The translations under genes and the position numbers were made by a program. This document shows, in pieces, positions 7,007-16,963 of a stretch of 24,156 nucleotides of DNA. This stretch comes from Sphaeroforma sirkka (Eukaryota > Opisthokonta > Ichthyosporea > Ichthyophonida), in NCBI GenBank assembly GCA_001586965.3, contig LUCW03001807.1, positions 1 through 24,156 of the forward strand. Direction: 5' to 3'. Position 1 is the first letter of the stretch; every line of letters begins with the position of its first letter. A model generated the notes under the pieces. It was not told the origin of the DNA. It saw only the letters and a list, made by a program, of their open reading frames with translations, and ran no database searches.

Positions 7007-8594
7007 AGCCCCCCAGTGGCTTTTAGAACTACGAACGTACGTTAAGATACGATCTAGTTGGTAAAGCGAAACCCAAAAGTAAAACGGTTTCGGTCATGAC
7101 TTATCAGAGTAAGTATTTACCTATATGTACGAATTCAAGACTCATGTTGTACTCTATGTCATTTAGTATTTGGTCCAGTAACCATTTCCGATGTAGGCGC
7201 CTTTACGTTTATTATTTGGTAAGGTAATAGCCAAAGGCTGTTCTTCATTAGTAGGTAAGTTTGAACAATTTTCTGCACTGTTGGTAAGCAGATCAGAAAG
7301 TTTAGTCACGTAGGAAGTAGGTGGTAAATAGGGAATTTCAGATCGTTAGGGTTTGTAGTCACCTAGAGGAAACCCTTTTCGTTTATCTCATGTGTTCTTA
7401 TGTAAACGTTTATTCCATTTCTTATTAAGGATACGAAGAAAGTCGCGAGATTCACGAAAGAAATGCATCGGAGGTTAGCCAAGCTACTGTCCATCCATGA
7501 AACGGGTCTTGTAGTAAGTGTAACCGTCTTCGGATGTTTTGTCAATTATATCTTTGACTTGTGACTCCATAACTTTGGTACATCAGAATCAAATGAGCGA
7601 GCGAATGAGAGTTCGGAGGTAGGGATACGGTGAGTGCCTAAGATTGGTTTGCGCTAGTACCATCAATGTTGTTCACTTCGTAAGTATCACTCTTCTCATC
7701 ATGGTAGGAAATAACAAAAGGTCTATCGTCATAGAGAGAGTTCGGTAACGTTGGCGTTTCGATTTATAATGTTAACGTAGTCGCCGACTTTGAACTGAAC
7801 AATGTTCTTAGTGTTATTCCATCGGTCATACGCTTTAAGTAGGACGCGATTCTTGTGCTCGAGTAAACAGGGGTAAACAACGTTCTGCATATGCTCGATC
7901 TTTTGCTAGCCACGGGTAACGTGTTTCTCAGCGCAGTGCAATTTATCAAACGTTGCTTGCCATATTCACTATAGCGGCCAAGAAATAGTGAAACAGCAAG
8001 TGTTCCAGTTTGAGGATTCATGCCGTTATTCATTTGAGTCTGATACCCATTTCAAATGATAAGGCCACATATCCTCAACGTCGTCTAGTGCGGTACGCAA
8101 GGAGTTTCTACTTAAGTTCTCCCATGACGTATCTCATTTGCACCCTGTGTTTGAGGTTTGTAAAGAACACCACGCCTATGGGTCATGCCTGATACGGATT
8201 ATAAATGCCTCCATTACGTCCGGTACAAAACTCACTACCGTTATCAGAACATGGTGCCTCGGGAATGACCGAAGTCATTTAAGACGTGATAACATAATTC
8301 TGCCATTGTTTGTTGGACATTTGTTACGGTATTGCATAAAAACGGAGATTATAGCCCGAAGCCACACATAAAGAAATGACGAATCGATATATACATCGCC
8401 AGTATGCTTGGATCGCGGGAGTTTAACCAAATCGACTATGACTCGGCGCATCGGTTGGTCTTCTGTCACACACTTTTGGGGTGCCCAGCCGTATCACAAG
8501 CTTGATCTGGTTCTTTTTTTCACAATCAGTACAGCGTCGGTATACTTCACGTATGGTTTCTTTTCAGCGCCGGGTGATCAAGCCTGCACGAATA

Positions 8595-8598
<4 letters not shown>
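7007..8598 (-). pseudogene. Element A integrase region
   Basis: The minus strand matches element B 14812-16367 throughout: the C-terminal tail near 7140-7560, the core domain, and up to just before the zinc-finger end near 8590. It includes the 3' non-coding stretch and polypurine tract next to the LTR. It is more decayed than element B's copy, with several breaks. It ends on the left side of the (TA)n array at 8598. Confidence 0.85.
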
Positions 8599-8636
<38 letters not shown>

Positions 8637-8725
8637 TATATGCATATATTTATGCTTTATACATTCCATACATCCTCTACATCACACACATACATACATA
8701 TACATACATACATGCATACGTACCA
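8598..8725. repeat. (TA)n and (ACAT)n microsatellites
   Basis: An alternating TA run of about 37 bases (8598-8634) is followed after a gap by CATACATACATATACATACA-type repeats (about 8690-8725). The TA run begins exactly where the integrase homology of element A stops. Confidence 0.9.
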
Positions 8726-9015
8726 TAATACTGTAGAAATTTTTCGTACATATTGTATTACTGAGGCCAGACGTCCGGTGATACATAGTCGACAACATTA
8801 GATTGTTGATATCAGTTTATTTCGTTGTTGTCTACGTCTAGCTGCCTCTGGAAACCTTTATTCCTGAACGTGGTTCCTGCGGTTGTACAAATTATATACT
8901 TTTTTGGGTTAAGTCTTTAGATTGTGGTATTGTCACCGCTCAAGTATATTAACACATACCACAAGTTTTAGTTCTGTGTACAAGCTCTCAACAGTATAAT
9001 TGTGCGCAGAATAAT
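8599..9015. other. Unrelated filler inside element A
   Basis: This segment has no match in element B and sits where the protease to RNase H part would be. It starts with (TA)n (8598-8634), continues through ACATACAT-type repeats (about 8690-8725), and then holds an unrecognised 0.3 kb. Part of that, 8732-8889, begins TGTAGAAAT and ends TTGTACA, which is LTR-like in its tips only. A small stem, CAACA...TGTTG, lies near 8794-8809. I see no gene. Confidence 0.6.
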
Positions 9016-10562
9016 TTAGTATGAATGTACGACCACCCATCCGTGTATTCATATGTGTCATATGAGCTAGAGCACCTCGAATAGTGGTATCGTTCGCAAA
9101 GAACTTGCGAGACTCTAGAAGTTCACGGTCACGTGCATCTTCAAAAAAAAGGTGTTAAGTATATTATCACGCAACTGGTGCCAGGGTAGGGGCTTTCCAG
9201 TTGGGCTCATGAGCCTTCAAGATAGTTCGCCATTCACCTGGCTCACAGAAATGAATAAAGGCATTCATCATCTGCTTATCCCTAAGGCTGGCAGACTCCT
9301 TAAGTTGGTCGAAGGCCTTCAGTGTCTCCACTGTACTCTCATTAGTAGAGAAATCGACCTCAGCCTGCGCGTTACCTAGCTGCTTTATAAAGCTTGGTTC
9401 TAAGTGTTCACGAGGCTCATGCTCAGTGCTACGGGCTGCTAGTGCCAAGATGGTGTCTATTTCCTTTCTCTTGTTATCGATTAGATAGCGAATGTTATCC
9501 GCTTTCCTATCGTCAAGGTCAGAGTCATTCAATAGACGGTCCTCAAGGACTTGCATACCAGAGCGTAATAGCCTGAGACGAGTATGTCTGGTTCTCACTT
9601 CCTCATCCTCAGGATTAGAGCGGGAACTCTCTAACGAGGTACTGGTGTAGCGATTGCCAAAATCGTGATTACCAGGGTTAGTTGGCAAATGAGGGTCGAT
9701 ATTACGAGGATGGTAAGCCTCATCGAGTTCCATACGATCATATCCTCTGACAGGGTTAGGTTTGTCAAGAGGATGGTCGATGGTAGCATCAGAGCTATAG
9801 AGATTAAATTTTGAAATATTATCTCTCTCGCCAGTGGTAATTGGCTTAGTGGTAAACATACTGGCTGGTAAACCAGTAGGTCTCGGGTTCGAAACCCGGC
9901 CCGAAATTTTTTCTTCTTCGGTATAGGAAGAATATCAGCCAAGTGGGACACGATAGAGGGGTCCACAACTGCTGCTGCCGCTAGCTCCTTCAAGAGCGCT
10001 TCAGTGCGGTTCAATTGGCGTTGAGATTGAGAGGATCCAGCCACTCGTTGTCGAGTTATGGCGTCCTCAGCTTCGGCCCCAAGATTTGAGCTGAATGGAA
10101 TGGCTTCTCCATCGATGGCGAAACCGAAATTTTCGGACAGGTCCAATACTTCCTTTTCACGCCGGATTTGTGCTGGAGTGTCCTTTAGATGTGGAGTTAT
10201 AATGCCCCCGACATTCGTATCCACGAATTTTCCAGCCTTTCGACGTTTATCCCCAATATTTGACGGCACGTGGTCAGGGGGGGGCAAGCTGGGGTCCTGA
10301 GCTTCACTCCTAGGTGATACACGGACGCTGGCGAGCCTTTCCGCGGTAGTAGATACCTCTTCTTCCAAGGCTTTAGGATCCGACGAGTCATCCTCAGAAT
10401 AATCCTCTGTACCAACCTCAGAATTTGCTTCCCCAACAGTATCCTCGGCAGGCTCAACTCCAGACAGGCTAGGTGTTTCCACAGGGACCTCAGGAACCTC
10501 GGCAGGCTTAGCAGGCTTAGAGCTAGCGGCTCCCTTGCCTTTTTAGAAGTACCCTTAGCCAT
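9016..10562 (-). pseudogene. Element A gag region
   Basis: On the minus strand, starting near an ATG at 10562, there is a Lys/Ala/Pro-rich start, a long acidic Ser/Glu segment (EPAEDTVGEANSEVGTEDYS), a helical Arg/Gln/Leu segment, the antisense tRNA-like stretch at 9832-9902, then a His/Asn/Pro segment and an acidic helical core (SGMQVLEDRLLNDSDLDDRK; DKQMMNAFIHFCEPGEWRTI). This is the structural protein region that would form the particle in a live element. I do not recognise a standard capsid motif; the call rests on position after the 5' LTR and on matching element B. Fossil, with a few breaks. Confidence 0.7.
9832..9902 (+). repeat. tRNA-like sequence inside element A gag
   Basis: The plus strand has TGGCTTAGTGGTAAAC (A box), ACTGGCTGGTAAACCAGT (anticodon-arm-like) and GGGTTCGAAACCCGG (T-arm with B box). 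If the loop is read as CTGGTAA the anticodon would be GGT (threonine), but the arm has an eight-base loop. It is at the same gag position and in the same antisense direction as the copies in element B, so it was present in the family ancestor. Confidence 0.7.
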
Positions 10563-10639
10563 AGTAATTGCTGGATAGTAAATTGATGTCAGACAGTCTA
10601 GAAGCAGTACACTACTGTAACTACTATATAACTGAAAAA
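10563..10639 (-). other. Element A leader between 5' LTR and gag
   Basis: About 77 bases follow the 5' LTR on the minus strand, beginning TATTTTTCAGTTATATAG. In most LTR elements the primer-binding site here starts with TGG, complementary to a tRNA 3' CCA end. No such match is seen in the first 20 bases, so the priming mode is unclear. Confidence 0.5.
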
Positions 10640-11237
10640 TATGTAAACTTCGATGGAAATTACTAGGTTTCAAACTATATTAAACTAAAATACAATTTAG
10701 TCAGTTAGGATTTAGCAGTGGTAGCTTGTGTAAGAATGATCGGGACTGCCTCTTGTTAAGAGCCTAAATATCCTCGATCACACAGGGCGTACCTCTAGCT
10801 GTTCTTTATTGAATAATTTTCACTAGAAGTACTAAATGTTCATGACCACTTGCCTAATTTGTAAATAGACATAATAACGTAAGTCACGTTAATACATTAG
10901 CTGATATAAATAAAGTTCCATCTGAAGAAAAGTTAAAAAAAAGAAAAAAAGACTTATTGGATTTTGGAGATTGGCGGGAGGACCAAAATCAATAAGTAGT
11001 AGTTCGGAGATTATAAAATTTAGTTTATAATATCCTACATCTACTAATGTCTCAAATAGGTCCAAGTAGATGAGTCATACCAAATACTCAGGCTATTGGA
11101 GCCATCAAAGTGAATTTAGAACACTTTGGAAATATTGGAAAAAGAGCTTGTACTAATTATTTAAAATACAAATAAAACCAATGTATTATCTCAATTGATC
11201 TTGATATTTTAGACTGACCGGAGGCCGTATTTCTACA
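10640..11237 (-). repeat. Element A 5' LTR
   Basis: A 598-base LTR with TG...CA ends, in the same orientation as 6399-7005. On its minus (sense) strand it carries the same TATAAA-like and AATAAA blocks described for 16369-16963. It abuts the resumed element B sequence at 11238. Confidence 0.9.
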
Positions 11238-12035
11238 CTTTCGACCAACTTAAGGAGTCTGCCAGCCTTAAGGATAAGCAGATGATGAATGCCTTTATTC
11301 ATTTCTGTGAGCCAGGTAAATAGCGAACTATCTTGAAGGCTCATGAGCCCAACTGGAAAGCCCTACCTTGGCACCAGTTGCGTGATAATATACTTAACAC
11401 TTTTTTGAAGATGCACGTGACCGTGAACTTTTGGAGTCTCGCAAGTTCTTTGCGAACGATACCACTATTCGAGGTGCTCTAGCTCATATGACACATATGA
11501 ATACTCGGATGGGTGGTCGTACCTATACTGGCGAATATTTATTAATTTGTCAGATGATGGAGACTCTGGGAGCTAACCTCTTTAAGAAAGTCAATGATGA
11601 CACCATCGCCTATGGTGATTTGCGATCTATGCCTTGGTCTGTCTTTGAGAAGATAGTTCACAAGCATACCAATCCCTCTACTAGAGTACTTAGTACCACG
11701 AGCTACACCCAGCCCACTAAGCGAAACGCAGTAGAGACTAATACTGCGCGTAGTACTAAGAAACCTCGCACTACTACTGGAGGGGGTACTGGCTCTACTT
11801 CTACCGAACCGAAAGGTGATAAGAAGGTGAGAGCGCCTTGCAAGAAGTGTGGTTACAACCTCACAAAACGTAATGGCAAGTGGAATGGTAGACACGACCC
11901 TGTTAAGTGTGCACCAGGCAAGCCAGATTTTGGACACTATATGAAAGAGTGTGCTACTTGCAAAGGGTACTAACGGTTGGCACAAAGAGGATTGCAAGAA
12001 CTTACCAGACGTCCAAGTTAAGCACTGACAGTACC
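11238..12035 (+). pseudogene. Element B, right gag block
   Basis: Plus-strand gag resumes beside the LTR of element A with a Phe-Asp-Gln-Leu helical segment. It passes through ESRKFFANDTTIRGALAHMT and a Tyr/Gly-rich part, and then a basic Thr/Lys-rich tail (NTARSTKKPRTTTGGGTGST). A Cys/His cluster follows (CKKCGYNLT...HDPVKC), then a second Cys pair, suggesting zinc-binding nucleocapsid-like fingers of unusual spacing. In a live element this end of gag would package the RNA. Fossil, broken. Confidence 0.7.
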
Positions 12036-12037
12036 AT

Positions 12038-12375
12038 ATGTGCGCACTAGAGCGAGATTATGAGAAAATGTTCAATAAAATCTATACCAAAGGAGATGAA
12101 CGTATCTTTCAAACAGTTTTCGTAAATGGAAAAAAAGTTATGGCACTATTTGATCCAGGGGCTGAAGTCTCTGCTATCTCACGCCGAGTAGCCTACGCTA
12201 CAGATATGGCTGTCCATAACGAAACAATTGATTTAATCTTGGGAAATGGCAAAGTTACTACTTGCGAACAAGCCATTGACTATGCACACATAATGCTGTC
12301 AGATAGAAGAGAAGTGAAGACTCACCTAATCGTTACTGACATGTCTCAGAATATACGATTTAATTATAGGTATGA
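12038..12375 (+). pseudogene. Element B protease-like region
   Basis: The plus-strand reading has VNGKKVMALFDPGAEVSAIS, a D-x-G-A motif with hydrophobic flanks typical of the retroviral-type aspartic protease, then DLILGNGKV and a second hydrophobic strand region before DLLSLGI. It sits between gag and the reverse transcriptase, the usual Ty3/Gypsy order. Its role in a live element is polyprotein cleavage. Fossil. Confidence 0.7.
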
Positions 12376-13350
12376 CTGATCTTCTCAGTTTAGGTATAAC
12401 ACTCACTGGTCTGCTTAATGGGCTAGACCCGAATAAAGATCAGTCAGATGATAATATGTTAAAGATACTTAAACCTCCGGAAGGTGAAGCAAAGGATATG
12501 ATTCCGCACTTCACCGATATAATTATGGACTTAATTATACAAAACAGGAAGATTGCAATAACTGACTGGTGTATGTTTAAGTTCTCTAATGGGTACGTTA
12601 GACTTGACTTAACGAACGTCGACTTCTCTAAGTTAAAGTGTCCTTCACATAACTACGTGAGTTGGAGACACAAAGACGTAGTCAAAACCCAAATCGAAGA
12701 TTGGTTAAAACAGGGTCTAATTGAAATCAATTATGATGCAACCCCAGTTAACTTAGCTCTCTTAGCGGTCGATCAATATAAATCTGATGGAACGTTTAGT
12801 AAAACAAGAGTAGTACTAGACCTGTCGCCAATCAACAAACTAATCCCGCAACATAGTTTTCCCTTACCTAAGATAAGCGAGATACTACGCAAAATGGAGG
12901 TGCGACTATCTTTTCCAAGATAGACTTAAAAGCTGCATTCCATCAACTACAGATATATGAGCCTCATAGGAAATACTTTTCCTTTACTTGGCAAGGTAAG
13001 AAGTACCAGTTTAAAGGTGCACCTGAAGGCTTACACATGTTACTTTCTTTCTTCCAACAAGTTATGATGGAACTATTTGCGGACCTGTCGTATAACGTAT
13101 CAGTCTATTTAGATGATATAGTTATCTTTACAAAGACAGCACATGAACATGCTAAACTCGTTAAAGAAGTCTTAAAGCGACTTAATCATGCTAAACTTAA
13201 GATTAACGAAGACAAGTGTTCTTTTGCTAAAGATACTATACACTTACTTGGCTACAAAGTATCTGCAGCAGGGGTAGAAATTGATCCTGGCAAGAAACAG
13301 TTTCTGTTGGATTTATCAACACCAATTACTGGAAGAGATGTGAACTCTGT
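12375..13350 (+). pseudogene. Element B reverse transcriptase region
   Basis: Recognisable motifs in order are VVLDLSPINKLIPQHSFPLP, the KIDLKAAFHQLQI block with the first catalytic Asp, FTWQGKKYQFKGAPEGL, and YLDDIVIFTKTAHEH (YLDD at 13106-13117), followed by KCSFAKDTIHLLGYKVSAAG and the thumb. This set is diagnostic for a Ty3/Gypsy reverse transcriptase, which copies element RNA into DNA. The same region is present in more decayed form at 22222-23400. Fossil, broken. Confidence 0.9.
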
Positions 13351-13910
13351 GTGTGGGTTTGTTAACTTCTTCTCATTCGGTACCGCATCTTTCTCATTAC
13401 TTAAAGCCTTTCAGTCACCTACGGCTGCACAAAGGACCTTTGGGAAAGCTTTGGACTAAAGAATGTGATGATGCATTTAAACTAGTCAAAAGTAAAGTAA
13501 TGGACGCACCCATCATGCAGTACCCTGTGGATGGTGTCCCATTCCAAGTAGCAACCGACGCTTTAGATCGAGCGGTAGGTGGAGTGCTTTACCAAACGAT
13601 AAATGGTAAACCGCGCTACTTACAATTCTTTAGCAAGAGTTATAATAAGAGTCAACGGAATTACCCTACCGTTAAACAAGAGCTCCTTGCTATAGTTACT
13701 GCGCTAAGACAGTTTAAAGACTACCTTTATGGAAGTTACTTTACTGTCGCCTGTGATCAAAAGTCTTTAACATACTTAAAAGATATGAACCCTGATTCAC
13801 AGTTGGTGAGCCGCTGGCATGACATTATTGCCAAGTTCGCTTTTAATATAACACACATTCCAGGAATACATAACCATCTTCCTGACATGCTCTCTCGACT
13901 TGTGCCCGAC
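13350..13910 (+). pseudogene. Element B RNase H region
   Basis: PFQVATDALDRAVGGVLYQT, FFSKSYNKSQRNYPTVKQEL and the ACDQKSLTYL strand are the conserved blocks of Ty3/Gypsy RNase H (TDxSxxxxGxxL..., FxSxxLxxxExNYxxxxxEl, xTDHxxL). It ends with ITHIPGIHNHLPDMLSRL, the usual HxxGxxNxxxDxLSR connection motif. It would remove the RNA strand of the hybrid. Fossil. Confidence 0.9.
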
Positions 13911-13949
13911 TACCAGAAAACAGTCAAAGAGTTATTAGCAACCGATTGG

Positions 13950-14215
13950 ATGCTAAATAAGAAATGGTTTAACCTCGCTCAACCACGATGGGGTCCATTT
14001 ACTGTTGATATGTTCGCCGCAGAACATAACAAACAGGTTTCTGAATATAAGTCGTTGACTCATCCTAAAGGTGATGCATTTCAGCTTGACTTATCAAAGC
14101 ATAATGCGTGGGCTAACCCACCTTGTCAACTTATCGCACAGTTGTTAAATTATGTTAATATTACTAAATCTACCATTACGCTGTGTTGTCCCTTACGACC
14201 CATGGATACGTGATT
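13950..14215 (+). pseudogene. Element B segment between RNase H and integrase, Dam-methyltransferase-like
   Basis: The reading RWGPFTVDMFAAEHNKQVSE, followed by a GDAFQLDLSKHNAWANPPCQ block and a hydrophobic strand ITLCCPLRP, resembles the phage Dam-type N6-adenine methyltransferase-like segment that follows RNase H in DIRS-group elements and in some other retroelements. The NPP could be the (D/N)PP(Y/F) catalytic motif. Ordinary Ty3/Gypsy elements go straight from RNase H to the integrase zinc finger, so the segment is unusual. It is an inference from motif pattern, not a confirmed domain. Confidence 0.45.
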
Positions 14216-14499
14216 TAATTAATATGATTCAAGACGAACCTATTTATGTCGACCGTGAAACCGACACGTTCTTGTATCAGGGATCCTATTCTAGTAAGAA
14301 GACGCCTTGGAAACACACCATTGTTTGTCGCATCGGTCCTGCAGGTACCACTAAGTGGAAACCCTCAACCGAATTCTTAGCTAAACTAGAGGAGTCTAAA
14401 GAGTTTGAACAAAAGCTCAAGACTCGTACAACACATGCACCCAACAAAATTGCAGTCGAGGTAATGCCGATTGAAACGGCATTAGATCGTAAAAAAACA

Positions 14500-16240
14500 T
14501 GGAACTAGCTAAGGCCATGGATCAAAGACTCAAAACTCTAAGAGAACCTGAAGCTCGCACTCAACTACTTAAAGCGCTGCTTAAAGAACAGCCAGGAGTT
14601 GCGAAACAACTGAAGAAGATACTTCAACAATCCAATGTTGTCAATTATGTATCTCAGGACTCTACCCCTCCTGATACTGAGGTTGCCCTTTCCAACAGGA
14701 ATATGGTTCATCCAGCCAGCGTTACGCAGAATCTGACTGACTTAGAGGAGCTCGAAAGTAGAGTTAAAATTATACATAATTTAACGCATCGAGCATATGA
14801 GCATACCTATAAAATGGCTATTCGTGCAGGGCTTGATCACCCGGCGCTGAAAGAAACCATACGTGAAGTATACCGACGCTGTACTGATTGTGAAAAGAAC
14901 CAGATCAAGCGATACGGTTGGGCACCCCCTAAAAGTGTGACAGAAGACCAACCGATGCGCCGAGTCATAGTCGATTTGGTTAAACTCCCGCGATCCAAGC
15001 ATACTGGCAATGTATATATTTGTCATTTCTTATGTGTGGCTTCGGGCTATAACTTGCTTTATGCAATACCGAACAAACGTCCACAAACAGTGGCAGAATT
15101 ATGCTATCACGTCTTCAATGGCTCCGGTTTCCCCCGAGTACTATGTTTTGATAACGGTAGTAAGTTTTGTACCGACGTAATGGAGGCACTTATACTCGTG
15201 TCAGGCATGACCCATAGGCGTGGTGTTCCTTACAAACCTCAAACGCAGGGTGCAAATGAGACACGTCATAGAGAACTTAAGAAACTCTTGCGTACCGCAC
15301 TAGACGACGTTGAGGATATGTGGCCTTATCATTTGAAATGGGTTCAGACTCAAATGAATAACTGCATGAATCCTCATACTGGAACACTCCCGTTTCACTA
15401 TTTCTTTGGCCGCTATAGTGAATTACAAGCAACGTTTGATAAAACTGCGCCCGAGAAACACGCTACCCCGTGGCTACAAAAGATCGAGCATATGCAGAAC
15501 GTTGTTTACCCCTGTTTACTCGAGCACAAAAATCGCGTCCTACTTAAAGCGTATGACCGATGGAATAACACTAAGAACATTGTTCAGTTCAAAGTCGGCG
15601 ATTACGTTAACATTATAAATCGAAACGCCAACGTTACCGAACTCTCTTCTAAGACGATAGGACCTTTTGTTATTTCCTACCATGATGAGAAGAGCGATAC
15701 TTACGAAGTGAATAATATTGATGGTACTAGCGCAACCAATCTAGGCACTCACCGTATCCCTACCTCCGAACTCTCATTCGCTCGCTCATTTGATTCTGAT
15801 GTACCAGTTATGGAGTCACAAGTCAAAGATATAATTGACAAAACATCCGAAGACGGTTACACTTACTACAAGACCCGTTTCATGGATGGGACAGTAGCTT
15901 GGCTAACCTCCGATGCATTTCGTGAATCTCGCGACTTTCTTCGTATCTTTAATAAGAAATGGCATAAGCGTTTACATAAGAACACACGAGATAAACGAAA
16001 AGGGTTTCCTCAGGTGACTACAAACCCTGACGGATCTGAAATTCCCTATTTGCCACCTACTTCCTACGTGACTAAACTTTCTGATCTGCTTACCAACAGT
16101 GCAGAAAATTGTTCAAACTTACTTACTAATGAAGAACAGCCTTTGGCTATTGCCTTACCAAATAATAAACGTAAGGCGCCTACATCGGAAATGGTTACTG
16201 GACCAAATACTAAACGACATAGAGTACAACATGAGTCTTG
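14500..16240 (+). CDS. Element B integrase with chromodomain-like tail
   Basis: This is the best preserved part of the element, open for about 580 codons. Features in order: a Gln/Lys-rich helical lead; an HHCC zinc finger ending CTDCEKNQ near 14890; a catalytic core with Asp at about 14972 (VIVDLVKLP), Asp at 15150 (CFDNGSKF) and Glu at 15258 (GANETRHREL), spaced as DD35E; a GPF-type C-terminal module near 15660 (SSKTIGPFVIS); a segment near 15810-15960 (VKDIIDKTSEDGYTYYKTRF and MDGTVAWL) with the layout of a chromodomain; and a basic tail. In a live element it would insert the DNA copy, with the chromodomain guiding target choice. The tail call is less sure than the core. Confidence 0.85.
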
Positions 16241-16351
16241 AACTCGTACATATAGGCACATACTTACTCGATAAGTCATGACCGAAACCGTTTTTACTTT
16301 GGTTTTCGTTTTACCAACTAGATCGTATCTTAACGTACGTTCGTAGTTCTA

Positions 16352-16368
16352 AAAGCTACTGGGGGCTA
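16352..16368 (+). promoter_or_regulatory. Polypurine-type tract before the 3' LTR
   Basis: AAGCTACTGGGGGCTA lies directly before the TG of the 3' LTR. The same tract, as ACTGGGGGGCTA on the minus strand, precedes element A's 3' LTR at 7006, which supports it as the plus-strand DNA primer site. Confidence 0.6.
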
Positions 16369-16963
16369 TGTAGAAATACGGCCTCCGGTCAGTCTAAAAT
16401 ATCAAGATCAATTGAGATAATACATTGGTTTTTATTTGTATTTTAAATAATTTAGTACAAGCTCTTTTTCCAATATTTCCAAAGTGTTCTAAATTCACTT
16501 TGATGACTCCAATAGCCTGAGTATTTGGTATGACTCATCTACTTGGACCTATTTGAGACATTAGTAGATGTAGGATATTATAAACTAAATTTTATAATCT
16601 CCGAACTACTACTTATAGATTTTGGTTCTCCCGCCAATCTCCAAAATCCAATAAGTCTTTTTCTTTTTTTAACTTTTCTTCAGATGGAACTTTATTTATA
16701 TCAGCTAATGTATTAACGTGACTTACGTTATTATGTCTATTTACAAATTAGGCAAGTGGTCATGAACATTTAGTACTTCTAGTGAAAATTATTCAATAAA
16801 GAACAGCTAGAGGTACGCCCTGTGTGATCGAGGATATTTAGACTCTTAACAAGAGGCAGTCCCGATCATTCTTACACAAGATACCACTGCTAAATCCTAA
16901 CTGACTAAATTGTATTTTAGTTTAATATAGTTTGAAACCTAGTAATTTCCATCGAAGTTTACA
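16369..16963 (+). repeat. Element B 3' LTR
   Basis: A 595-base LTR with TG...CA ends, inverted relative to the two element A LTRs and about 2-3 percent different from them by eye. The sense strand has a TATAAA at 16579-16584 and an AATAAA at 16795-16800, about 210 bases apart, a reasonable promoter and poly(A)-signal pair. The right edge joins unrelated AT-rich sequence. Confidence 0.9.

Larger units (their letters stand above)
6399..11237 (-). mobile_element. Element A: minus-strand LTR retrotransposon nested in element B
   Basis: Two LTRs in the same orientation (6399-7005 and 10640-11237; sense is the minus strand, TGTAGAAATACGG...GTTTACA) enclose minus-strand gag (about 9016-10562) and integrase (about 7007-8598). 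The middle, where protease, reverse transcriptase and RNase H would be, is occupied by unrelated microsatellite-bearing DNA. It belongs to the same Ty3/Gypsy family as element B. Both outer edges fall precisely inside element B gag, so it inserted into B after B was in place. The two LTRs differ by roughly 3 percent by eye, so it is not very recent. It is broken and could move only with help from a relative. I see no clear short target-site duplication. Confidence 0.85.
4636..16963 (+). mobile_element. Element B: Ty3/Gypsy-family LTR retrotransposon fossil, interrupted by element A
   Basis: A plus-strand element in two blocks. The left block (about 4636-6398, including the tandem duplication) carries gag-like sequence; the right block (11238-16963) carries the rest of gag, protease, reverse transcriptase, RNase H, a possible methyltransferase-like segment, integrase and a 3' LTR. 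The order PR-RT-RH-INT identifies Ty3/Gypsy (Metaviridae). Element A sits between the blocks in the opposite direction. No complete sense-oriented 5' LTR is seen. It is broken in several places, although the integrase region is open for 580 codons, which suggests a moderately young fossil. Its LTR is close to those of element A (about 2-3 percent different by eye). Confidence 0.85.

Noticed and set aside
8408-8801. Plus-strand open frames across the (TA)n region
   Set aside because: They translate the microsatellite and the reverse strand of the integrase fossil.
8732-8889. A solo LTR
   Set aside because: Only the tips (TG...CA) look LTR-like; there is no second copy in the window and no target-site duplication.
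9832-9902. A functional tRNA gene
   Set aside because: The anticodon arm has an eight-base loop and the acceptor stem does not pair well; the same sequence recurs inside gag copies, so it is a repeat-derived relic.
14781-15026. Minus-strand open frame of 81 codons
   Set aside because: It lies wholly opposite the clear plus-strand integrase reading and has no independent support.
10640-16963. A DIRS-type element bounded by inverted terminal repeats, because the LTRs at 10640-11237 and 16369-16963 are inverted
   Set aside because: The LTR at 10640-11237 pairs as a direct repeat with 6399-7005 around minus-strand gag and integrase, so the inversion is explained by nesting of element A. The integrase is DD35E and no tyrosine recombinase is seen.
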